Below, in pieces: positions 6,973-13,716 of a stretch of DNA of 20,445 bases. Source of the DNA: UMGS1696 sp964430105. GTDB lineage: Bacteria; Bacillota; Clostridia; Oscillospirales; CAG-272. The stretch covers positions 1-20,445 of the forward strand of contig CAYSEF010000036.1 in NCBI GenBank assembly GCA_964430105.1, given 5' to 3'. The notes under the pieces were generated by a model. It did no database searches, was not told the origin of the DNA, and was given only the letters and a program-made list of their open reading frames with translations. A program made the translations under genes and the position numbers. Each line of letters opens with the position of its first letter. Position 1 is the stretch's first letter.

Positions 6973-7218
6973 ATGAAAGAGAACGATGAATCAATGTACG
7001 ATCAGATAACTGATACATATAAAAAAACAAATTCCGTGCAAAAAACAGCGATCACTTTGGGTGTATCAAGAAATACCGTACAGCGAGTCCTCCTATCCGA
7101 AGGGTTATGGGAAAGCGAGCGCAGTCGTGCAGTGGCTGGACTGCTCGCAAAGGGATGTTCGGCACAGGAGATTGCAGATCAGTTATATCTTTCCTTAAAA
7201 TGTGTGCAGAACTATTAG
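6973..7218 (+). CDS. Small two-HTH DNA-binding protein, probably truncated
   Basis: From ATG 6973 (GAGAGG four bases upstream; GTG at 6961 is less likely) this is 81 residues. The first helix-turn-helix is NSVQKTAITLGVSRNTVQRV and the second is LAKGCSAQEIADQLYLSLKC. The first resembles resolvase/transposase-type HTHs and the second sigma-70 region 4 or LuxR-type HTHs. The protein ends abruptly after KCVQNY, in the recognition helix of the second HTH. Related proteins would be expected to continue, though I cannot check this. Its last 24 bases overlap the 3' end of agrB on the other strand, so a junction near 7200 may have removed its C-terminus. It is driven by a consensus promoter and is probably a regulator. 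Confidence 0.6.
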   Translation: MKENDESMYDQITDTYKKTNSVQKTAITLGVSRNTVQRVLLSEGLWESERSRAVAGLLAKGCSAQEIADQLYLSLKCVQNY

Positions 7219-7746
7219 AATGATAACCGAAAATAGAGTGAAAAATATAATGTCTGACTCGATGTTGCACATATTCATAATGAAGCTTGTACAGAAAAAA
7301 AGTGTAAATAGTATCAGACTTGTTATCTTATGTTTATTTCGTTCATGAACATTCAAGGGCTTGTTGGGATTCTCAATTGGTGCATAATAACATATGGTTA
7401 AGTATCCGATAATCCCAAGTGTGATGTATCCCTTCATATCAACTGATATATGGATAGTAGCCCAAATAGTCATGCTGTAGACGAATATCGAAACAATTTT
7501 GCATTTTAGATATGTAGGGACATGATATCCGCCGGTAAAATTACGCAGTATAATGAAGATAAGCAGATATTCGATTGTTGGAACAAAATTATTTGAAAAC
7601 AATCCAATAGATAAGATAATGAATGTACTTAAAATGAATGAAAGTAATAATTCCATTCCATATACATAAACATCATAATATTCATTGGTAATGATCTTAG
7701 TATGAATAAGATACTGACAAAACTTGGTTGCTAATTTATGTTCCAT
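7195..7746 (-). CDS. agrB: AgrB-family cysteine membrane peptidase
   Basis: AgrB processes and exports the precursor (AgrD) of a cyclic autoinducing peptide. This 183-residue protein has several hydrophobic segments and the family signature RNFTGGYHVPTYLKC (residues 68-82). The catalytic His75 and Cys82 have the seven-residue spacing of the Staphylococcus enzyme. A later conserved loop reads YYAPIENPNKPL. The start at 7746 is supported by AGGAAGGAG six bases upstream and TATAAT at 7776-7771, but no good -35 box is seen. The usual downstream agrD is absent: the gene ends inside the convergent HTH gene. No AgrC kinase or AgrA regulator is in the window. It may be an orphan, or act on a precursor encoded elsewhere. 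Confidence 0.85.
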   Translation of the reverse strand: MEHKLATKFCQYLIHTKIITNEYYDVYVYGMELLLSFILSTFIILSIGLFSNNFVPTIEYLLIFIILRNFTGGYHVPTYLKCKIVSIFVYSMTIWATIHISVDMKGYITLGIIGYLTICYYAPIENPNKPLNVHERNKHKITSLILFTLFFCTSFIMNMCNIESDIIFFTLFSVIILIVLHTF

Positions 7747-7785
7747 AACTCGCTCCTTCCTGACAAGTGAATTATATCACAGTTA

Positions 7786-7900
7786 AGGATTATCGATGTA
7801 ATTGTGGGATAATTAACCAATATATTAGGATAAGTGATTTGTCTTGGGGATAAATACAGCTCATTGTAATAGTTATCCCTTAAATAAGTCTATGTATCCC
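7786..7900. repeat. Helically phased GGGATA-type motif array between agrB and the 7972 ORF
   Basis: Four direct copies begin at 7786 (AGGATTA), 7806 (GGGATAA), 7827 (AGGATAA) and 7847 (GGGATAA). Two inverted copies lie at 7873-7879 (TTATCCC) and 7894-7900 (GTATCCC). The spacing is 20, 21 and 20 bp in the first group and 21 bp in the second, about two helical turns. The first copy overlaps ACAGTTAAG (7779-7787), the AgrA/LytTR half-site sequence. The array fills the divergent intergenic region, and both flanking genes have a -10 but no clear -35 box. It is probably an operator array. Confidence 0.5.
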
Positions 7901-7971
7901 AAATTCGGCACAATGTGTATTCATTTGTTATAGTATACATGCGATCAAGAAAAAGAAGGGAGGAGATGAAG

Positions 7972-8271
7972 ATGGCATTAGAAAAATATCTTGACAATTT
8001 GTTATCTGTTTTGACAGCCCAAAAGGACATATCTCTAAGAGAGTTTGCTCATACAGATTTAAATGGTAAAGAACAAATTAATGAGATAAACATCTGGCAT
8101 AAAACTGTTGTGAATCTAATTAACGAGGATCCCCCTAAATATCATGTCTGTTGTCTTGTAATTAATGAAGATGAACAGGGGCGTGTAGTTCGCGTGAATT
8201 ATGATTATTATAGTAATCACGAAACAATCAAACCGCCATCGATAATTGTCGAAACAAATCTGTATGAGTGA
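7972..8271 (+). CDS. Hypothetical 99-residue cytosolic protein
   Basis: The start at 7972 is chosen because GGGAGGAG (7958-7965) lies six bases upstream; in-frame upstream starts (7915, 7939, 7966) have poor or no ribosome sites. The protein has no signal or membrane segment. The N-terminal half is helical (ALEKYLDNLLSVLTAQKD) and the C-terminal half predicts strands (HVCCLVINEDEQGRVVRVNY), ending KPPSIIVETNLYE. A TATAGT -10 box is at 7929-7934. It is divergent from agrB across the phased motif array and may share its control. No family is recognised. Confidence 0.6.
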   Translation: MALEKYLDNLLSVLTAQKDISLREFAHTDLNGKEQINEINIWHKTVVNLINEDPPKYHVCCLVINEDEQGRVVRVNYDYYSNHETIKPPSIIVETNLYE

Positions 8272-8303
8272 TCTCCAAATATAGAAATAATTCCGCGAAA
8301 GAT

Positions 8304-8332
8304 TGAATTGAGTGATGAATATACTCAATTCA
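8304..8332. other. Hairpin after the 7972 ORF
   Basis: TGAATTGAGT (8304-8313) pairs perfectly with ACTCAATTCA (8323-8332) across nine bases. No T-tract follows, so it is at best a weak terminator. The rest of 8333-8442 holds only a poor promoter candidate (TGGAAA 8345-8350, CATAAT 8368-8373). Confidence 0.4.
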
Positions 8333-8442
8333 TAAGATGGAGTCTGGAAAATTCGTTATAGTAATATCATAATGCTAGCGTATGGTATCTACAACGATTT
8401 ATTTCAATAACTTGATTACCCGATAATACTTACAGGTACAAG

Positions 8443-8877
8443 GTGAAAGTAAAAATTCAAAAAAAGAAAGGATTTATCATAAACAAGAACAAAAAAGTAA
8501 CAGGTATCATCGCACTTTTAATGTGTGCTGCTCTGACAATTTCTGCAAATGCCGCATATGCACATCAGGCTGTAGGTTCGCTCGGTACGGGCTACGCAAA
8601 TGTCCAGTCTTCCACTACTGCTTCTGTGTGGACAACAGCAAATTCGAAAGGCTCTTCTTCCAGTGACTATGTATCTGTTGACTTCAGCGCATATACATAT
8701 GGATCCACTGTCTGGGGACCGATCGGTGGTGCGGTTAAGAATGAAGGGGCTAATTACGTAGAAGCGTATGGTTCCAACGATGATGCTGCAAACATCAAAT
8801 ACGTTGATTCATATCACTCTATCAAGCGAGGAACTGTCGAATCTTCCACTACGATTTATAATACTCAGGCGGGTTAA
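8443..8877 (+). CDS. Small secreted protein, possible bacteriocin-like product of the ABC locus
   Basis: The frame runs from a GTG at 8443. A more natural start would be codon 8479-8481, which follows GAAAGGA by seven bases but reads ATA rather than ATG. From there the protein has a classic signal peptide, NKNKKVTGIIALLMCAAL then TISANAAYA, with likely cleavage after AYA. The mature part, about 105 residues, is rich in Ser, Thr, Gly, Ala and Tyr (such as GSSSSDYVSVDFSAYTYG) and has no cysteine. It lies directly before a lipoprotein and ABC transporter genes. This layout recalls lactococcin 972-type loci, but there is no convincing sequence match. Function is inferred from context; the ATA may mean it is weakly translated. 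Confidence 0.6.
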   Translation: MKVKIQKKKGFIINKNKKVTGIIALLMCAALTISANAAYAHQAVGSLGTGYANVQSSTTASVWTTANSKGSSSSDYVSVDFSAYTYGSTVWGPIGGAVKNEGANYVEAYGSNDDAANIKYVDSYHSIKRGTVESSTTIYNTQAG

Positions 8878-8884
8878 ATAGTGA

Positions 8885-8916
8885 AACACGGCGATCAATC
8901 AACCGATCGCCGTGTT
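8885..8916 (+). other. Perfect hairpin between secreted protein and lipoprotein genes
   Basis: AACACGGCGATC (8885-8896) pairs perfectly with GATCGCCGTGTT (8905-8916) across an eight-base loop, seven bases after the secreted-protein stop. No T-tract follows. Such a hairpin can act as a partial terminator or protect the upstream mRNA 3' end, so the secreted protein may be made in excess of the downstream proteins. Confidence 0.6.
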
Positions 8917-8967
8917 CAGATTTCAGTTGGTTTGGTACTAGATAATTCTATTAGAGAGGTCGTATCA

Positions 8968-10305
8968 ATGAAAAAAATACATAAAATTTTTTGTTTATGC
9001 ATTTTATTAGGCGTCATGTTTAATCTTGCGGCATGTGGCAGGAAAAATGATTTGAGTGAAGTAGAAAAAATGAAAGAATTAATCGGTTTGCATGAGTGGG
9101 AATACACTGATTCGGATGATGAACCGTTAAATGGGTACGTTTCTCTCGGCCAAACTTTTCAGTATTATGATGGTAGTGTTTATTTTCTCAATGGTAATGG
9201 TTCTGTTTTCATAAGGGACAACTTGAGTGAAGTAACAACAATGAAAAGATTGAATGTAGAAACAGGAAATATAACAAATGTATGCCCGGATCCTTTGTGT
9301 TCGCACACAACAGCTTCCTGTCCTTTTGCGGGAAAAATCAGTTCTTTCTTTATTGATGAATCTGACATTATCTATATCAGAAGTTATGTAACTAGTAATG
9401 GTGATAAATCAATTGGTGTACGACAGTTTTGCTCATATGATTTGAAAAATATGGAATTTACTGCACACATTACTGAAGATATGATCAGTGGCGTGACAAC
9501 TTCACAGTATAATAAAATGTTGTATCATGATAATAAATGCTATTATTATGATTATATTCATGATGAAGAGACAAATAAGTATCATTGGATACTTAAGAAA
9601 CTTGATTTAGAAACAAATCAAGTCAAGACAATTGGTGATAGTAAATTTTATGATGATGGAGAGGGCAACCCTTTTGCCGAAGAGTTTCTCTTTATTGTAA
9701 ATGATAGAATTTACTTTAAAAATATAAATACTATATACTCAACAACAGTGGAATTACCAGATAAGCAAGTCCATTCCGAAGGAGTATTTGTGTCTAATAA
9801 TATATATACAAATGGTAAATATATATTTTACGGCATTCCGGAAGGCAATGAAATAACTGAAAATATATATCGTATTGATTTAGATGGAAATAATAAAATT
9901 GATTTAGGGATTAAATCAACCAATGATTGGTTCTTAACAACAGAATATATATACTACTATAATCCTAATTATTTTGAGTTAGAAACAGCAAACAGATCCG
10001 GTACGGTTAGTTTTTTCAATGATTCAATGAAGCGTTGTGATCATGATGGAAAGATGAAGGAAGATGTATTTATTGCGGATCATTCAAATAAAGATAAACC
10101 AGAATTATATCTCCAATTAAGTTCTAACATTGTGGTTGGAAATTATATTTATTCAACATATTATTTAGTATCTGATGATAATCTAAATGGGCTGGTTGAT
10201 GATGGCGAGTATTACCAAAGCTCAAGTGACTTTTACAAGTTCAATATCATGCGGATTAATATAAATACTGGAGAACGTAGTTATCTGTACATCAATCAAG
10301 AATAA
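8968..10305 (+). CDS. Lipoprotein with Cys/His motif, beta-propeller-like
   Basis: The start at 8968 follows GAGAGG (8954-8959). The 445-residue protein has a signal peptide ending in the lipobox LAAC, with Cys23 lipidated. Residues 106-119 carry the motif CPDPLCSHTTASCP, with Cys106, Cys111, His113 and Cys118 placed as a possible metal or disulphide site. The rest repeats strand-turn units of the type NDRIYFKNINTIYS, KYIFYGIPEGN and TEYIYYYNPNYFE, as in surface beta-propellers. I recall similar lipoproteins in gut Clostridia but cannot name a confirmed family. It precedes the permease with an overlapping ATGA/TAATG-type junction (10303-10307), so it belongs to the transporter operon. It may capture or sense an extracellular ligand, or give immunity. 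It is intact. Confidence 0.7.
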   Translation: MKKIHKIFCLCILLGVMFNLAACGRKNDLSEVEKMKELIGLHEWEYTDSDDEPLNGYVSLGQTFQYYDGSVYFLNGNGSVFIRDNLSEVTTMKRLNVETGNITNVCPDPLCSHTTASCPFAGKISSFFIDESDIIYIRSYVTSNGDKSIGVRQFCSYDLKNMEFTAHITEDMISGVTTSQYNKMLYHDNKCYYYDYIHDEETNKYHWILKKLDLETNQVKTIGDSKFYDDGEGNPFAEEFLFIVNDRIYFKNINTIYSTTVELPDKQVHSEGVFVSNNIYTNGKYIFYGIPEGNEITENIYRIDLDGNNKIDLGIKSTNDWFLTTEYIYYYNPNYFELETANRSGTVSFFNDSMKRCDHDGKMKEDVFIADHSNKDKPELYLQLSSNIVVGNYIYSTYYLVSDDNLNGLVDDGEYYQSSSDFYKFNIMRININTGERSYLYINQE

Positions 10306-12381
10306 TGAAACATTTTAGGAGAGTTGCTCAATAATTATGCACCTGACGGATATACAGATGCACAATTATTTAATCGTGTTTTTGATAAAGTAGAGTATGT
10401 TTCTTTGTATCCCGAGTTAATAAATAAAGTTGTATTGGATGCAGTAGCAAATATAAATGAATATGATTCGAAAGGAATGACATATGATGAATTTGCATAT
10501 CAATATCAACTTAGAATAATTCAAGTTTATAAAGCATTACAATCCGAGGTAGATATAGTTTTTGAGAATGCTTTTGGTTGGGATGATTATTTTTCATATG
10601 ATACTGTAAATATTTTTATTTTTATTGTTTTAATAATAATCGGGACATATGTGTTCACGCAGGAAAAAAGTACTGGTTTTTTACCTATACTCCGTTCCAC
10701 AAGAAGAGGTAAGGCTTATATTTCGTTATATAAAATAATCACAGCGATCATAACCTCAATAATTGTGGTTACTATCTTCACTTTTGAGTCATGGTTTATC
10801 ATCGGTGTTTGTAAAGGATATAGTAGTCCACAAAATGCAATACAAATATTTAACGAATTTAATTTGACTCCATTCAATATATCGATTGGCGAATACTTCG
10901 TGATCGACTATTTTATAAAGCTCTTGTCATTTGCTTCGTTTGTAATAGTTGTTTTAACGATAAGTGTGTTGATGTATAATTACATACTTAGCTATTGAAT
11001 AGCCATAGGATATTATAGTTTAAATCTATTGCTTCATTCAATCAATATTGAATCATTGTTTACCACTTGGGGAGAACTTAATATTATAACTGGAACATCA
11101 GTTGATGAGTTATTCGTCCGATTTAAGGCAGTAAATATTTGTGGAAGTGTAGTGGATTTGACCTTTGTCTATATTATTATACACATAATTGTAATTATGT
11201 CATTGTCTGCATTTATAATAGCAAAGAGTATAAATGCAATAAAAATAACATGGGAGCCGGTTAATAAAAACACAAAACACAAGCATTATCGGATAAGGAA
11301 CAGTAAAAATCAGATAACTACAAAATATAGAACGATATTCTCAAGTGAAGTTTTTAAAATACTTATCTCATCTAAAAATCTCGTGTTAATTCTTTTGTTG
11401 CTGGTAATAAAATGTTGTATATCGTACTCAGAAATATCATCTAATCAATATTATGGGGATGATATATATAAAGAATATATGACTATCCTTTCAGGAGAAA
11501 GCGATGAGGAGAAGAAATTATTCATAACAAATGAAAGGTTGAGAATAGACAGCATACTAGGTGATCAGAACAGCATGAGGTTGGCATATGTAAATGGCGA
11601 GATTACTCAAGATGATTATTCAAATTATCTTGACGAATATAGTTATGCATATAGTCACAATAGTTATTTAGCATTAATCGAAAAGCATGCAGCTTATATT
11701 GATAGACTTAATGAGGAGGATTCCCAGGCTTGGTTTATCTATGACACCGGATGGAAAACAATATTTGAATTGAATTTTGATTGGACATTATATGCTGCGA
11801 TTATCATCATATGTGCTGGTATTTATTCCATTGAGTTTGCTATGAAAACATCAATGGGAGGTTTTAATCAAATCATCAGAACAACAAAATATGGTCGAAA
11901 AAGAACATTCTATAAAAAGTTACAAGCTGTTACTTTTATAATACTTATTATAGTTGCTGTATGGAATTTTATAGATATAATCAATGCAGTATATCATTAT
12001 GAACTACCTCATATTGATGCACCATTAAAATCGATTCAAACATTTGAAAACATATATGGCGAATGGAGTATAAAAGATTATTTTGTTTGTTATTATATTC
12101 TTAAGTTTATATCTGCTATTCTTCTTGCACATATGATAACTTCATTATCGTCTCTTATACATGCAAACATTACAGTGTTAACTATTACAACAGTATATAC
12201 TATACTACCAACCTTATTATCTTCGAGTGGCATATCTATTATGGAGTACGTTGATTATACTTCATTTATGCGTGTTACACCAATGATTCTGACAAACATA
12301 TATGCGGTAATTTATTTACTGATAAATATTTTTCTCTGTTTGATATTACTTAATAAAGCAGAAAGGAACTGGGTAAAATGA
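10305..12381 (+). pseudogene. Duplicated ABC-2-type permease, broken by an in-frame TGA and a 5' deletion
   Basis: The restored protein is about 690 residues with two similar halves. Each has an extracytoplasmic region, then a helix followed by a cytosolic motif: FTQEKSTGFLPILRSTRRGK in the first and FAMKTSMGGFNQIIRTTKYG in the second, and then several helices. This matches a two-in-one ABC-2 permease. An ATG at 10305 begins MKHFRRVAQ but hits TAA at 10332; the real frame continues as NNYAPDGYTDAQLF in a different register. The first membrane helix expected between them is missing, so a deletion is likely. A TGA at 10996-10998 interrupts the frame (NYILSY-stop-IAIGYYS). The 3' end overlaps the ATPase start (ATGA, 12378-12381). 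The transporter is probably inactive. Confidence 0.75.
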
Positions 12382-13274
12382 TATTAACAATATACAATAT
12401 CACAAAATCATATGGCCAGACATGTGCACTCGATAAATTTACTGTGTCGTTGACTCCTGGAATTTATGCTCTCCTCGGGCCAAATGGTTCTGGTAAGTCT
12501 ACCCTGATGAATATCCTCACCGATAATCTAAAGGCTGATTCTGGCGAGATCACTTATACTGATGATACAGGAAACACTGAAAATGTTCATCAAATGGGAG
12601 TCCGTTTCCGTGAAAAACTCGGCTTCATGCCGCAATATCCAGGACTATACCCTAACTTTACTGTAGAACGTTTCATGTGGTATATGGCAGCTCTCAAGGG
12701 AATCACAAAAGAAGAAGCGAAAAAACAAATTCCCGAAATTCTCGCAGCAGTTGAACTGGATGACGTTCCAAAACGAAAGATCGGTGCGCTGTCCGGCGGT
12801 ATGAAGCAGCGTCTGACATTGGCACAAGCGGTTCTTGGTGATCCGGAAATCTTAATTCTTGATGAGCCTACTGCCGGTCTGGATCCGAAGCAGCGTATTG
12901 CCATCCGGAACTACATATCTAAAATCGCCTTCAATAAGATTGTCCTGATCGCCACCCACGTTGTACCGGACATCGAATTTATTGCCCGTGACATCATCAT
13001 GCTGAAGAAAGGCGTAATTGTGGACAATGCTCCGCCGTACGAGTTGACAAAGAAGATTGAAGGGAAGGTATGGAATGTACCTTGTGATGAGTCTGATGTG
13101 CAAGGGTTTCAGAATATATTTCGCGTAACCAATATTGCTCGCGATGAAGAAACCGGATACGTTTTACTGCGTGTGCTTGCAGAAGAGCAGCCTACGGAAC
13201 AATCAAAGATAGTTACTCCTACATTAGAAGACTATTATCTGTATGTATTTGGTGAAACATCATCATTATCATGA
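12378..13274 (+). CDS. ABC transporter ATP-binding protein
   Basis: This 298-residue ATPase energises the duplicated permease encoded just upstream; their genes overlap by four bases. It has Walker A GPNGSGKST (residues 34-42), Q-loop MPQ (84-86), signature LSGGMKQR (138-145), Walker B ILILDEPTAGLDP (158-170) and the H-loop His194 in IATHV. It belongs to the CcmA/YxlF-like group of drug, bacteriocin or lipid exporters and immunity pumps. The C-terminal 90 residues form an accessory domain ending TLEDYYLYVFGE. All catalytic motifs are present, although the permease it serves is broken. A palindrome spans its stop codon. Confidence 0.88.
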   Translation: MILTIYNITKSYGQTCALDKFTVSLTPGIYALLGPNGSGKSTLMNILTDNLKADSGEITYTDDTGNTENVHQMGVRFREKLGFMPQYPGLYPNFTVERFMWYMAALKGITKEEAKKQIPEILAAVELDDVPKRKIGALSGGMKQRLTLAQAVLGDPEILILDEPTAGLDPKQRIAIRNYISKIAFNKIVLIATHVVPDIEFIARDIIMLKKGVIVDNAPPYELTKKIEGKVWNVPCDESDVQGFQNIFRVTNIARDEETGYVLLRVLAEEQPTEQSKIVTPTLEDYYLYVFGETSSLS

Positions 13275-13281
13275 TAATGAT
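13262..13281. repeat. 20-bp perfect palindrome at the ATPase stop codon
   Basis: ATCATTATCATGATAATGAT is its own reverse complement and includes the TGA at 13272-13274. It can form a loopless hairpin, but there is no T-tract. It may be a weak terminator or simple AT-rich repeat (ATC/ATG units). Confidence 0.5.
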
Positions 13282-13347
13282 AATGATCAATACTTCAATT
13301 GCTTGCAGAATTGTTCATTGGTAGATTGATTAATACCACAGTGAAAG

Positions 13348-13391
13348 ATATAAATGACCGTCAGTTGTTTGGGGCTGACGGTCATTTATAT
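13348..13391. terminator. 17-bp perfect stem, terminator-like, next to the intron remnant
   Basis: ATATAAATGACCGTCAG (13348-13364) pairs perfectly with CTGACGGTCATTTATAT (13375-13391) across a ten-base loop. It would end the ATPase operon. The expected T-tract is replaced by the group II intron-like sequence that begins at 13392. Confidence 0.65.
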
Positions 13392-13455
13392 GTGCGCTTG
13401 GCATCCGGTATCACCTGGAGGTGAAAGTCCGCTACAGACATAGTGGTAGGAACTG
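13392..13455 (+). mobile_element. Group II intron 5'-end remnant
   Basis: The stretch starts GTGCGCTTGGCATCCGGT at 13392, matching the GUGYG 5' end of group II introns. It then has GGAGGTGAAAGTCCGCTACA and TAGTGGTAGGAACTG, a typical early domain I sequence of clostridial group II introns. No reverse transcriptase or domain V/VI follows, so only a short fragment remains. It lies immediately 3' of a perfect hairpin, which is the preferred site of group IIC introns. The rest of the gap (13456-13611) shows no feature. Confidence 0.65.
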
Positions 13456-13611
13456 TATTAATAACTCATATCGATTATGTATTTCCAAAAATAACCTTAA
13501 AAATTATTAGAAATAATCAGTTGTAATATTATCTTCTCTTAAAGAAACAAGAAAGTACATTGGATCAGGACTTATTAAAACACCAATTAAGCAATATATA
13601 TTTGCATTACA

Positions 13612-13641
13612 TTAACAGAATACCACAACAGGTAGTATAAT
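13612..13641 (+). promoter_or_regulatory. Likely promoter of the half-size ABC transporter gene
   Basis: TTAACA (13612-13617) and TATAAT (13636-13641) are 18 bases apart. The leader then carries a perfect AAGGAGGT (13705-13712) just before ATG 13717. Confidence 0.55.
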
Positions 13642-13716
13642 ATTCCATATAGATTGCTAACCATATTGTCTTGCAGCTTTATTGCCAACAGTATTTCAGC
13701 AATCAAGGAGGTCCAC

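Noticed and set aside
7052..7270. agrD on the minus strand downstream of agrB
   Set aside because: The minus-strand frame there mirrors the HTH gene and has no AgrD-like amphipathic N-terminus, cysteine-containing core and acidic tail.
7806..7900. CRISPR array
   Set aside because: The repeated motif is only about seven bases, includes inverted copies and has no spacer/repeat structure.
8443..8877. Confident lactococcin 972 assignment
   Set aside because: Only the gene order and a loose resemblance in the C-terminal YHS...TTIYNTQAG stretch support it; the Trp/His pattern of that family is missing.
12590..12904. Minus-strand frames opposite the ATPase gene
   Set aside because: They are shadows of a strongly conserved ABC ATPase coding frame.
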